Shown here: positions 1 to 6,699 of the stretch, piece after piece
How positions within the stretch are numbered: position 1 is the first letter of the stretch
Layout of the letters: every line of letters starts with the position of its first letter
The notes under the pieces: model-generated
The model's database searches: none
Told to the model about the DNA's origin: nothing
Seen by the model: only the letters and a program-made list of their open reading frames with translations
Assembly (NCBI GenBank): GCA_938049795.1
Contig: CALLCD010000020.1
Location: 1-19,038 of the forward strand
Direction of reading: 5' to 3'
Length of the DNA stretch: 19,038 bases
Origin: an uncultured Hyphomonadaceae bacterium
GTDB lineage: Bacteria; Pseudomonadota; Alphaproteobacteria; Caulobacterales; Hyphomonadaceae
Program-made: the position numbers and the translations under genes

Positions 1-1
1 A

Positions 2-316
2 TCCGATGCACCGGCCGCAGGCGGAACGGCGATCACGGCGGGCTCACCGGCTGATACAATCGTCCTCGTCGATGGCATTGGTCCAAAGGCCGAAGAAGCG
101 CTCAAAGAGAAGGGCGCTGGCACTTTGTCCGGTTTCGTCGCTATGGCGGACGATGAGCGCAATGCGCTTCTCGAAGAGCTTGGTGTGGCCGACAAGGCTG
201 CAAACGAAGACTGGCTCGGCCAGGCAAGAGACATTCTGGCCGGTGGCGAGCCGCAGGCCGAGGTAGACAAGAAGCTTCTGAAAAAGCTGCTTAAAGAACA
301 AGAGGGCGGCGAATAA
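2..316 (+). CDS. rplC: 50S ribosomal protein L3, C-terminal end with appended HhH-like domain (partial)
   Basis: An open frame enters from the left edge (first full codon at base 2) and ends with TAA at 314-316, giving 104 residues of a C-terminus. None of the conserved L3 core is visible, so the assignment rests on S10 operon order (rplC precedes rplD). The visible part is an Ala/Gly-rich linker (local residues 1-17), then a domain with the helix-hairpin-helix-like motif LVDGIGPKAEEAL, a WLGQ motif and a Lys/Glu-rich tail. Usual bacterial L3 has no such tail, so this would be an extension. The same domain ends the next gene's product (see 982-1221). Stop and next start share one base (TAATG). 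The upstream gene could in principle be something other than rplC. Confidence 0.8.
   Translation, partial: SDAPAAGGTAITAGSPADTIVLVDGIGPKAEEALKEKGAGTLSGFVAMADDERNALLEELGVADKAANEDWLGQARDILAGGEPQAEVDKKLLKKLLKEQEGGE
53..292 (+). repeat. HhH-like domain, copy 1 (tail of presumed L3)
   Basis: Protein-level repeat unit of 80 residues. Ungapped hand alignment to copy 2 gives 42 identities of 80. Conserved blocks include LVDG-x-GPK, GAGTL, ADKA and EDWLGQ. At the DNA level the copies share short exact blocks, for example GAAGACTGGCTCGGCCAG at 206-223 and 1135-1152, but are otherwise diverged. The GVGP-type turn followed by a W..Q helix resembles the helix-hairpin-helix-like tails I recall on some alphaproteobacterial L21 and NuoE proteins; that relation is from memory. 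Confidence 0.8.
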
Positions 317-1248
317 TGGACGTCTCGGTAAAAACTCTCGATGGCAAGGCCGCTGGTAAGGCCGCGCTTGATGATGCAATTTTCGGCATTGCGGACATCC
401 GCTCGGATGTGCTGCACCGGACGGTGCGCTGGCAGCTTGCCAAGCGTCAGGCGGGCACGCACAAAACTCAGTCGCGCTCGGAAGTCAGCGTCACGACGAA
501 GAAGTTCATTCGTCAAAAGGGCTCGGGCGGGGCACGTCACGGCTCGCGCAATGCGCCGATCTTTGTCGGTGGCGGTGTCGCTCACGGCCCACGTGTTCGC
601 TCGCATGCGCACAGCCTGCCAAAAGCCATCCGCAAAATGGCGCTCGCCCATGCTTTGTCGTCCAAGGCCAAAGACGGCGCACTGATCGTGCTCGATGACG
701 CCAAAATGGACGCGCCAAAGACCAGCGATCTTCGCGGCAAACTGGCCGGTCTTGGCATTGAAAACGCGCTGATTATTGGCGGCGTCTCACTCGACGAGAA
801 TTTCGCCAAAGCCGCGCGCAACATTCCAAATGTCGATGTGCTTCCGGTAATTGGCCTCAACGTCTATGACGTGATGCGCCGTAAGACACTGGTTCTGACA
901 AAAGACGCCGTAGACGGTATTTCGCAGCGCTTTGAGGGGAAACTTCAAGGCGCTTCGCCGTTTTCGAAGGACAATTTCATTGACGACATCCAGCTCGTCG
1001 ATGGCGTCGGGCCAAAAACTGCCAAGGCGCTTCGTGCGGTCGGGGCGGGGACGCTGACTGGCTATGTCGCTCTGTCTGATGCAGATCGCGACGCCGTGCT
1101 CGAAAAAGTCAAAAAGGCTGACAAGGCCAAAACGGAAGACTGGCTCGGCCAGTGTAAGGAAATGATCGCCGGTGAGCCTCCGCGCTCCAAGGTCGATAAA
1201 GACTACGCTGCGCGTTTGCTCGCCAAGCGTGCCAAGGAGGCGAAATAA
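316..1248 (+). CDS. rplD: 50S ribosomal protein L4 with C-terminal HhH-like extension
   Basis: Large-subunit protein L4, an early rRNA-binding assembly protein whose extended loop lines the exit tunnel; in E. coli it also represses the S10 operon. Residues 1 to about 208 match the L4 core, including the loop around RQKGSGGARHGS (66-77), the RSHAHSLPK segment (95-103) and the IENALIIGG stretch. The protein is 310 residues, about 100 more than usual. After a linker (about 208-222) comes a domain at 223-305 with LVDGVGPKTAKAL and DWLGQ, nearly the same as the tail of the upstream protein. The start ATG overlaps the previous stop by one base, with AGAGGG at 301-306 as ribosome binding site. Identity of the core is secure; the role of the extension is unknown. 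Confidence 0.96.
   Translation: MDVSVKTLDGKAAGKAALDDAIFGIADIRSDVLHRTVRWQLAKRQAGTHKTQSRSEVSVTTKKFIRQKGSGGARHGSRNAPIFVGGGVAHGPRVRSHAHSLPKAIRKMALAHALSSKAKDGALIVLDDAKMDAPKTSDLRGKLAGLGIENALIIGGVSLDENFAKAARNIPNVDVLPVIGLNVYDVMRRKTLVLTKDAVDGISQRFEGKLQGASPFSKDNFIDDIQLVDGVGPKTAKALRAVGAGTLTGYVALSDADRDAVLEKVKKADKAKTEDWLGQCKEMIAGEPPRSKVDKDYAARLLAKRAKEAK
982..1221 (+). repeat. HhH-like domain, copy 2 (tail of L4)
   Basis: Residues 223-302 of L4. Same 80-residue unit as copy 1, lying 3' in the adjacent gene, so the simplest history is copying of one gene's 3' end onto its neighbour's. The glycine-proline turn (G230, G232, P233) and tryptophan W276 are kept in both copies. The tail after the repeat is Lys/Arg-rich, which would suit RNA binding; that is inference. 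Confidence 0.8.
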
Positions 1249-1251
1249 GCC

Positions 1252-1551
1252 ATGGCTGAGATAAAGAACCATTATTACGACACCGTGCTCGCGCCGCACA
1301 TTACGGAGAAATCCACGCTGGTCGCCGAGGATGGCAAGTATATTTTCAAAGTTGCGATTGATGCCGACAAGGCGACAATCAAGGAAGCTGTCGAGGCCCT
1401 GTTCAAAGTGAAGGTCACGAAAGTCAACACGATCAGGGTCAAAGGCAAGACCAAGCGGTTCCGCGGAACACTCGGCCGTCGTCCTGATTTCAAGAAGGCG
1501 ATTGTGACGCTTGATGGCAATACGGCCATCGACATCACAACTGGTCTATAG
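1252..1551 (+). CDS. rplW: 50S ribosomal protein L23
   Basis: L23 sits at the polypeptide exit tunnel and is the docking site for trigger factor and signal recognition particle. The 99-residue product has the family's usual size. It carries the VLAPHITEKSTLVAEDGKYIFKV-type N-terminal region, the helix with IKEAVEALFKVKV, then VNTIRVKGKTKRFRGTLGRRPDFKKAIV, the basic segment that contacts 23S rRNA. The binding site AAGGAGG (1234-1240) lies inside the end of rplD, 11 bases before the ATG. Nothing unusual is seen; translation is probably coupled to rplD. Confidence 0.97.
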   Translation: MAEIKNHYYDTVLAPHITEKSTLVAEDGKYIFKVAIDADKATIKEAVEALFKVKVTKVNTIRVKGKTKRFRGTLGRRPDFKKAIVTLDGNTAIDITTGL

Positions 1552-1562
1552 GAGCGACGCAG

Positions 1563-2393
1563 ATGGCATTGAAGACATTTAATCCCACGTCCCCCGGTCG
1601 CCGCCAGCTTGTGCTTGTGGACCGTTCGGACCTGCACAAAGGGCGTCCGGTCAAGAAGCTGACCGAAGGCCTGACCAAATCCGGTGGCCGCAACAATCGT
1701 GGCCGCATCACCGCGCGTCGCATTGGTGGCGGCGCCAAGAAGCTCTATCGCAAAGTCGATTTCAAGCGGAACAAGTTTGATGTTGAGGCCACGGTTGAGC
1801 GTCTCGAATATGATCCGAACCGCACCGCCTTCATCGCGCTGATCCGCTACACTGATGGCGAGCAGGCCTATATCATCGCGCCCCAGCGCATCGGCGTTGG
1901 CGACAAGGTGATCTCGTCGAAAACGGCTGACATCAAGCCGGGTAACACTTTGCCGCTCAAGAACATTCCTGTCGGCACGATCATTCACAATATCGAGCTC
2001 AAGCCTGAAAAGGGCGCCCAGATGATCCGTTCGGCTGGCTCTTATGCCCAGCTTGTCGGTCGCGATGGCGGTTATGCCCAGATCAAACTGTCCTCGGGCG
2101 AGCTTCGCATGGTGCTTGATCGGTGTCTCGCCACCGTCGGTGCCGTGTCCAATCCGGACAATATGAACCAGGTCATGTCAAAAGCTGGCCGGAACCGCTG
2201 GAAGGGCAAGCGCCCCTCCGTTCGCGGTGTGGTCATGAACCCGGTCGATCACCCGCACGGTGGTGGCGAGGGCAAGTCCTCCGGTGGTCGTCACCCGGTG
2301 ACACCATGGGGTAAGAAAACGCGCGGGCCGAAAACCCGTAAAAACAAGTCGACGGATCGTCTGATCATCCGTCGTCGTAACGCTAAGCGATAG
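1563..2393 (+). CDS. rplB: 50S ribosomal protein L2
   Basis: L2 is a primary 23S rRNA-binding protein required for peptidyl transferase activity and subunit association. The 276-residue protein is full length and shows the N-terminal MALKTFNPTSPGRRQLV, the RGRITARRIGGGAKK basic block, the central beta-barrel domains, and the highly conserved C-terminal NPVDHPHGGGEGK with the histidine implicated in subunit association and catalysis, followed by GGRHPVTPWGKKTRG. The start is set by GGAG at 1551-1554, eight bases upstream, which overlaps the rplW stop. No abnormality is visible. Confidence 0.98.
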   Translation: MALKTFNPTSPGRRQLVLVDRSDLHKGRPVKKLTEGLTKSGGRNNRGRITARRIGGGAKKLYRKVDFKRNKFDVEATVERLEYDPNRTAFIALIRYTDGEQAYIIAPQRIGVGDKVISSKTADIKPGNTLPLKNIPVGTIIHNIELKPEKGAQMIRSAGSYAQLVGRDGGYAQIKLSSGELRMVLDRCLATVGAVSNPDNMNQVMSKAGRNRWKGKRPSVRGVVMNPVDHPHGGGEGKSSGGRHPVTPWGKKTRGPKTRKNKSTDRLIIRRRNAKR

Positions 2394-2405
2394 GGGAGCC
2401 ACAAG

Positions 2406-2684
2406 ATGCCACGCTCCACATGGAAAGGGCCGTTTGTAGACGGCTACCTCTTGAAGAAAGCCGCTGCGGCCAAGGACTCGACCAAGCGCGAAGTGATCAA
2501 GACCTGGTCACGCCGCTCGACGATCCTGCCGCAATTTGTTGGCCTGAATTTCCAGGTCCACAATGGCAACAAGTTCATTCCGGTAACGATTTCCGAGGAA
2601 ATGGTCGGCCACAAGCTCGGTGAGTTTGCGCCAACCCGTTCCTATTACGGACACGGTGCCGACAAGAAGGCGCGGAGGAAGTAG
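2406..2684 (+). CDS. rpsS: 30S ribosomal protein S19
   Basis: S19 lies in the head of the small subunit, pairs with S13 and contacts 16S rRNA near the A-site finger. The 92-residue product opens with MPRSTWKGPFVDGYLLKKA and ends with the conserved GHKLGEFAPTRSYYGHG and a basic tail, as expected for the family. GGGGAG at 2393-2398 is a good binding site seven bases before ATG and overlaps the rplB stop. Standard S10 operon position between rplB and rplV. Confidence 0.98.
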   Translation: MPRSTWKGPFVDGYLLKKAAAAKDSTKREVIKTWSRRSTILPQFVGLNFQVHNGNKFIPVTISEEMVGHKLGEFAPTRSYYGHGADKKARRK

Positions 2685-2686
2685 AG

Positions 2687-3079
2687 ATGGGTAAGCCTAA
2701 GTCCCCTCCAAAGCAGGCCGCAAATGAAGCGCGCGCCGTCTTGCGCATGCTCCGCATCAGCCCGCAAAAGCTGAACCTGCTCGCCCAGCAAATCCGTGGT
2801 CTGACGGTCGAGAAAGCGCTCAACGAGCTGCAATTCTCTCCCAAGCGTCACGCCGCTGACGTTCGCAAGGCCCTGCAAAGCGCCATTGCCAACGCCGAGA
2901 ACAATCACGGGCTCGACATTGACAGCCTCATCGTCACGCAAGCGCATGTCGGCAAGAACCTCGTCATGAAGCGTATCCGCGCCCGTGCCCGTGGCCGTGC
3001 CGCGCGCATTCACAAGCCGTTTTCGCAGCTCACCATTGTGCTGACCGATACGTCCGCAACCGTTGAGGAGGCCGCATAA
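2687..3079 (+). CDS. rplV: 50S ribosomal protein L22
   Basis: L22 contributes a beta-hairpin that lines the exit tunnel near the macrolide site. Its 130 residues are about 20 longer than E. coli L22, with a short basic N-terminal leader (MGKPKSPPKQAANEA) common in alphaproteobacteria. The core has RMLRISPQKLNLLAQQIRG and the AHVGKNLVMKRIRARARGRAARI region, which contains the tunnel hairpin tip. GGAGG at 2674-2678 lies eight bases upstream of ATG inside rpsS. Its TAA overlaps the rpsC ATG by one base, suggesting translational coupling. Confidence 0.97.
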   Translation: MGKPKSPPKQAANEARAVLRMLRISPQKLNLLAQQIRGLTVEKALNELQFSPKRHAADVRKALQSAIANAENNHGLDIDSLIVTQAHVGKNLVMKRIRARARGRAARIHKPFSQLTIVLTDTSATVEEAA

Positions 3080-3816
3080 TGGGTCAGAAGGTAAATCCAA
3101 TCGGGCTTCGCCTCGGCATCAACCGCACATGGGACAGCCGCTGGTATGCAGACAGTGCCGACTATGGCCGGCTGCTGCACGAAGACCTCGCCATCGAGAA
3201 ATATATCCGCGAGAAGCTGAAGCAAGCTGGCATCTCCCGCATCATTATCGAACGTCCGCACAAAAAGTGCCGCATCACCATTCACACGGCGCGTCCGGGT
3301 CTGGTCATCGGTAAGAAGGGCGCTGACATCGAAGCGCTGCGCAAGGATTTGTCCAAGCGCGTCAGCGATGAAATCTTCGTCAACCTCGTCGAAGTGCGCA
3401 AGCCGGAAATCGACGCGACCCTCGTTGCCGAAGACATTGCCCGCCAGCTCGAGCGTCGGGCCTCGTTCCGCCGCGCCATGAAGCGCTCGCTCCAGTCGGC
3501 CACCCGTCTGGGCGCGCTCGGTGTCCGCATCATGGTCGCAGGCCGTCTTGGCGGCGCAGAGATCGCGCGGACCGAGCAATATGCCGAAGGCTCCGTGCCA
3601 TTGCACACGCTGCGCGCCGACATCGACTATGGCACAGCCGAAGCGCTGACCACTTACGGCATTATCGGCATCAAGGTCTGGGTCTACAAAGGCGAGATCA
3701 TGGAGCACGATCCGATGGCACAGGACAAGAAGCTGGAATCTTCCGGCCAGTCCCGTGCCCGCTCAACCAATCAGCGCGACCAGCAGGGTGCTGGCGCCAG
3801 AAATGCGGGAGCCTAG
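3079..3816 (+). CDS. rpsC: 30S ribosomal protein S3
   Basis: S3 is in the 30S head at the mRNA entry channel. The 245-residue protein begins with MGQKVNPIGLRLGINRTWDSRWYA, has a KH-type RNA-binding domain with the GLVIGKKGADIEAL loop (GKKG is the GXXG signature), and the C-terminal SRLGGAEIART-equivalent segment (GRLGGAEIARTEQY). It is slightly longer than E. coli S3, ending in a polar Gln/Arg/Ala-rich tail of about 25 residues that looks disordered. AGGAGG at 3066-3071 precedes the ATG, which overlaps the rplV stop. Confidence 0.98.
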   Translation: MGQKVNPIGLRLGINRTWDSRWYADSADYGRLLHEDLAIEKYIREKLKQAGISRIIIERPHKKCRITIHTARPGLVIGKKGADIEALRKDLSKRVSDEIFVNLVEVRKPEIDATLVAEDIARQLERRASFRRAMKRSLQSATRLGALGVRIMVAGRLGGAEIARTEQYAEGSVPLHTLRADIDYGTAEALTTYGIIGIKVWVYKGEIMEHDPMAQDKKLESSGQSRARSTNQRDQQGAGARNAGA

Positions 3817-3820
3817 GTAA

Positions 3821-4237
3821 ATGCTTCAGCCAAAACGTACAAAATTCCGCAAAGCCTTCAAAGGCAAGATCAAAGGCAAGGCGAAGGGCGGCTTCACGCT
3901 CACCTTCGGCACCTATGGTCTCAAAGCGCTTGAGCCCGAACGCGTCACCGCGCGCCAGATCGAGGCGACACGCCGGGCGATCACGCGCTTCATGAAGCGT
4001 CAGGGTAAAGTCTGGATTCGCGTCTTTCCGGATGTGCCGGTCTCTGCCAAGCCGATTGAAGTTCGGATGGGTAAGGGTAAAGGCTCGACCGACCGCTGGG
4101 TCGCGCGCGTCAAGCCCGGCCGCATCCTGTTCGAGATTGACGGTGTGTCCGAAGAGGTGGCCCGCGAAGCGCTACGCCTCGGCGCGGCCAAGCTGCCGAT
4201 CAAGTGCAAAGTCGTCAAGCGGATGGAAGGGGTCTAA
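3821..4237 (+). CDS. rplP: 50S ribosomal protein L16
   Basis: L16 binds near the A-site tRNA elbow and helps organise the peptidyl transferase centre. The 138-residue sequence starts with MLQPKRTKFRKAFKGKIKGKAKGG and contains the RQGKVWIRVFPDVPVSAKPIEVRMGKGKG region, including the conserved RMGKGKG stretch whose arginine is hydroxylated in some bacteria. GGGAG at 3807-3811 lies nine bases before ATG, within the rpsC 3' end. Normal length and position. Confidence 0.98.
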   Translation: MLQPKRTKFRKAFKGKIKGKAKGGFTLTFGTYGLKALEPERVTARQIEATRRAITRFMKRQGKVWIRVFPDVPVSAKPIEVRMGKGKGSTDRWVARVKPGRILFEIDGVSEEVAREALRLGAAKLPIKCKVVKRMEGV

Positions 4238-4240
4238 CTC

Positions 4241-4447
4241 ATGGCAAAAGCGATCAAAGCCGCTGATGTGCGGACCAAATCAGTCGATCAGCTCAAGGAA
4301 GATCTTTCCCAGCTGAAAAAGGAACAATTCAACCTGCGCTTCCAGCAAGCCACGAACCAGCTGGAAAAAACCAGCCGCGTCCGTGAAGTGCGCCGAAGCA
4401 TCGCCCGGATCCGCACGGTTCTGCGCGAGAAAGCCAGCGAAGGCTAG
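4241..4447 (+). CDS. rpmC: 50S ribosomal protein L29
   Basis: L29 is a small two-helix protein next to L23 at the tunnel exit. The 68-residue sequence has the expected pattern: a first helix with VDQLKEDLSQLKKEQFNLRFQ, the turn, then VREVRRSIARIRTVLREK. The conserved LKKE-FNLRFQ and the R-x-x-IARI motifs identify it. It follows rplP by three bases, with AAGGGG at the end of rplP as ribosome binding site. Confidence 0.97.
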   Translation: MAKAIKAADVRTKSVDQLKEDLSQLKKEQFNLRFQQATNQLEKTSRVREVRRSIARIRTVLREKASEG

Positions 4448-4457
4448 GAGAGACAAT

Positions 4458-4712
4458 ATGCCAAAGCGTATTATGGAAGGTGTGGTGGTCTCCACCAAGC
4501 AGGATAAGACAGTGGTTGTGCGCGTCTCGCGGACATTCCTGCACCCGCTTCTGAAGAAAATTGTGCGTCGTACCAAAAAGTATCACGCCCATGATGAGGG
4601 CAATGTGGCTCAGATGGGCAAGACGGTCTCGATCGTCGAATGTGCCCCGCGCTCAAAGCTCAAGCGTTGGGAACTGATGACCAGCACCACGTCGACGGAG
4701 GCTGACACATGA
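4458..4712 (+). CDS. rpsQ: 30S ribosomal protein S17
   Basis: S17 is an OB-fold primary 16S rRNA-binding protein. The frame is open from further upstream, but the ATG at 4458 is chosen because the family N-terminus (MPKRIMEGVVVSTKQDKTVVV) begins there and AGGAGA at 4446-4451 is six bases away. The product is 84 residues with KYHAHDE and the VECAPRSKLKRWEL strand. A short Thr/Ser-rich tail follows. The last gene of the E. coli-type S10 set; its stop overlaps the rplN start (ATGA), so S10 and spc genes appear continuous. Confidence 0.96.
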   Translation: MPKRIMEGVVVSTKQDKTVVVRVSRTFLHPLLKKIVRRTKKYHAHDEGNVAQMGKTVSIVECAPRSKLKRWELMTSTTSTEADT

Positions 4713-5077
4713 TCCAGATGCAGTCCAATCTCCGTGTGGCCGACAATTCAGGCGCGCGCCGGGTCCAGTGCATCAAAGTGCTGGGCGGGGCAGGGCGTCG
4801 GTACGCCTCTGTCGGAGATGTTATCGTGGTCTCGATCAAGGAAGCCATTCCGACGGGACGCGTCAAAAAAGGTGATGTGCGCCGCGCGGTCGTTGTGCGC
4901 GTGGCCAAGGACGTCAACCGCCCAGACGGGTCAACCATCCGGTTCGACACCAATGCGGCCGTCCTGATCAACAACAATAATGAGCCGATCGGCACACGGA
5001 TCTTCGGACCAGTTCCCCGCGAACTGCGCGGCAAGAACCATATGAAGATCATCTCGCTCGCTCCGGAGGTGCTGTAA
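4709..5077 (+). CDS. rplN: 50S ribosomal protein L14
   Basis: L14 forms part of the subunit interface (bridges B5 and B8) and is the docking partner of the silencing factor RsfS. The 122 residues match the family exactly in length, with MIQMQSNLRVADNSGARRVQCIKVLGG at the start, RGDVVVVSVKEA-like IVVSIKEAIP, and the C-terminal RIFGPVPRELR. GGAGG at 4697-4701 lies seven bases upstream. In E. coli this gene opens a separately promoted spc operon; here it overlaps rpsQ by four bases and no promoter gap exists. Confidence 0.98.
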   Translation: MIQMQSNLRVADNSGARRVQCIKVLGGAGRRYASVGDVIVVSIKEAIPTGRVKKGDVRRAVVVRVAKDVNRPDGSTIRFDTNAAVLINNNNEPIGTRIFGPVPRELRGKNHMKIISLAPEVL

Positions 5078-5079
5078 TC

Positions 5080-5400
5080 ATGGCTGCCAAAGTGAAAACA
5101 GGTGATCGCGTCATCGTGCTGACCGGTCGCGACAAAGGCAAAACCGGCCAGGTGCTGCGCGTTGTCACCGAGACCGGCCGCGTGGTCGTCCAGGGTGTGA
5201 ACGTGGTCAAGCGCCACGCCAAGCCGACCCAGGCCGATCCACAAGGCGGGATCAAGACATTCGAAGCCCCCATCGCGGTGTCCAATGTCGCCCATATTGA
5301 TCCGCGCGATGGCAAAGCCGTCCGTGTCGGGTTCAAAACTGATGAGCACGGGCGCAAGACCCGCTTTGCCAAGCGTTCCGGAGAGTCGATCGATGGCTAA
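5080..5400 (+). CDS. rplX: 50S ribosomal protein L24
   Basis: L24 is an assembly initiator bound to the 5' domain of 23S rRNA near the exit tunnel. The 106-residue protein has the KOW motif at about residues 4-30 (KVKTGDRVIVLTGRDKGKTG), followed by GVNVVKRHAKP and the IAVSNVAHIDP strand. GGAGG at 5065-5069 lies ten bases before the ATG. Its 3' end overlaps the rplE start by eight bases. Confidence 0.97.
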   Translation: MAAKVKTGDRVIVLTGRDKGKTGQVLRVVTETGRVVVQGVNVVKRHAKPTQADPQGGIKTFEAPIAVSNVAHIDPRDGKAVRVGFKTDEHGRKTRFAKRSGESIDG

Positions 5401-5953
5401 AACAGATACATATGTCCCGCGTCTGAAGACCAAATATCACGAAGAAATTCGCGGTATGCTCAAAGAGCAGTTTTCATACTCGAACGAGATGAAAGTCCCC
5501 AAACTCGACAAGGTCGTGATCAATATGGGTGTCGGCGAAGCGGTGTCCGACAGCAAGAAGATCAAATCGGCGCTGGCCGAACTTGAGCGGATTGCCGGTC
5601 AGAAGCCTGTGCCGACCAAGGCGCGTAAATCCATTGCGGGTTTCAAACTGCGCGAAGGCATGACCATCGGGGCGAAAGTCACTTTGCGTCGTGATCAGAT
5701 GTTCGAATTTCTCGACCGTCTGACCACCATCGCCCTGCCGCGCGTGAAAGACTTTCGCGGGCTGAACGGCAAAAGTTTTGATGGCGCAGGCAACTTCGCC
5801 ATGGGGATCAAGGAACATATCGTCTTCCCCGAGATTAATTATGACGAAGTAGACGCAATGCGCGGTATGGACATCATTGTCTGCACCACGGCAACGACCA
5901 ACGAAGAAGCGAAAGCCCTGCTCAGTGCATGCGGCTTCCCGTTTCGGAATTAA
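5393..5953 (+). CDS. rplE: 50S ribosomal protein L5
   Basis: L5 binds 5S rRNA and sits in the central protuberance, contacting P-site tRNA. The frame is open upstream, but the ATG at 5393 is chosen because MAKTDTYVPRLKTKYHEEI matches the family N-terminus and GGAGAG at 5380-5385 is seven bases away. The 186-residue product shows MKVPKLDKVVINMGVGEA, ARKSIAGFKLREGMTIGAKVTLR, RDFRGL-type KDFRGLNGKSFDG and GIKEHIVFPEI. The start lies within the last codons of rplX. I could not recognise an E. coli-like S8 repressor site at this junction. Confidence 0.97.
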   Translation: MAKTDTYVPRLKTKYHEEIRGMLKEQFSYSNEMKVPKLDKVVINMGVGEAVSDSKKIKSALAELERIAGQKPVPTKARKSIAGFKLREGMTIGAKVTLRRDQMFEFLDRLTTIALPRVKDFRGLNGKSFDGAGNFAMGIKEHIVFPEINYDEVDAMRGMDIIVCTTATTNEEAKALLSACGFPFRN

Positions 5954-5973
5954 GCGCGGATAGGAACCAAGAC

Positions 5974-6279
5974 ATGGCGAAGAAAAGCGCAATTGAAAAG
6001 AACGAGAAGCGTAAGAAGCTGGTGGCAAAATATGCCGCCAAGCGGGCCGCGCTCAAAGAGATTGCAATGAACGAGGATCTGCCTCTGGAAGAGCGTTTTG
6101 CAGCGCGTCTGAAACTGGCCGAACTGCCGCGCAATTCTGCGGCAAACCGGGTTCGCAATCGGTGTGAGGTCACGGGCCGACCGCGCGGGTATTATCGCAA
6201 AATGCGCATGTCGCGGATTGCGCTGCGCGAGCTTGGGTCTTTGGGCAAAGTGCCCGGCCTTGTGAAGTCGAGCTGGTAG
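5974..6279 (+). CDS. rpsN: 30S ribosomal protein S14 (zinc-free long form)
   Basis: S14 is a late-binding 30S head protein. The ATG at 5974 gives MAKKSAIEKNEKRKKLVAKYAAKR, the usual N-terminus, with AGGAA at 5962-5966 seven bases upstream; earlier in-frame starts lack family similarity. At 101 residues with a single cysteine in NRCEVTGRPRGYYRKM it is the long, zinc-independent type: the paired CxxC motifs of the short zinc form are absent. The conserved end SRIALRELGSLGKVPGLVKSSW is intact. Confidence 0.97.
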   Translation: MAKKSAIEKNEKRKKLVAKYAAKRAALKEIAMNEDLPLEERFAARLKLAELPRNSAANRVRNRCEVTGRPRGYYRKMRMSRIALRELGSLGKVPGLVKSSW

Positions 6280-6291
6280 GGGAGTGAAAAC

Positions 6292-6687
6292 ATGAATATT
6301 TCTGATCCTGTTGGCGATATGCTCACACGTATTCGGAACGCGCAGATGCGCGGCAGCACCAAGGTGGCAACACCCTCATCGAAAATGCGCCTGCGCGTGC
6401 TCGATGTGTTGCAGACCGAAGGCTATATTCGCGGCTTTGCGGAGATCGAAAAAGACGGTCACCGCGAAATCGAGATTGAGCTGAAATATTATGATGGCGC
6501 GCCGGTCATCCAGGAGATCAAGCGGATCTCCAAGCCCGGTCGCCGTGTCTATTCATCGGTTGGTGATATCCCGCTGGTCCGTAACGGACTTGGCATTTCC
6601 ATCCTCTCCACATCCAAGGGCGTGATGTCCGACAATGTGGCGCGGACGGAAAATGTCGGTGGCGAAATCATCTGCCGCGTATTCTAG
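6292..6687 (+). CDS. rpsH: 30S ribosomal protein S8
   Basis: S8 is a primary binder of the 16S central domain and in E. coli represses the spc operon. The 131-residue protein begins MNISDPVGDMLTRIRNAQMRG and has the conserved C-terminal block with SISILSTSKGVMSDNVAR (here LGISILSTSKGVMSD) that holds the rRNA-binding serines. GGGGAG at 6279-6284 is seven bases before ATG. Full length and ordinary. Confidence 0.98.
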   Translation: MNISDPVGDMLTRIRNAQMRGSTKVATPSSKMRLRVLDVLQTEGYIRGFAEIEKDGHREIEIELKYYDGAPVIQEIKRISKPGRRVYSSVGDIPLVRNGLGISILSTSKGVMSDNVARTENVGGEIICRVF

Positions 6688-6699
6688 GAGCGCTGAACA

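Noticed and set aside
6..266. Open frame on the plus strand at the left edge in another frame
   Set aside because: It overlaps the frame continuing into the HhH-like tail, which is supported by similarity to the L4 tail; the other frame encodes low-complexity Arg/Ser-rich sequence.
1275..1988. Long open frame on the minus strand opposite rplW/rplB (similar ones opposite rpsC, rplN-rplX, rplF and rarA)
   Set aside because: They lie wholly opposite well-identified genes, show no family resemblance or ribosome binding sites, and arise from codon bias on the coding strand.
5370..5420. E. coli-type S8 repressor site at the rplX/rplE junction
   Set aside because: The genes overlap by eight bases and I could not see a structure resembling the known S8 site.
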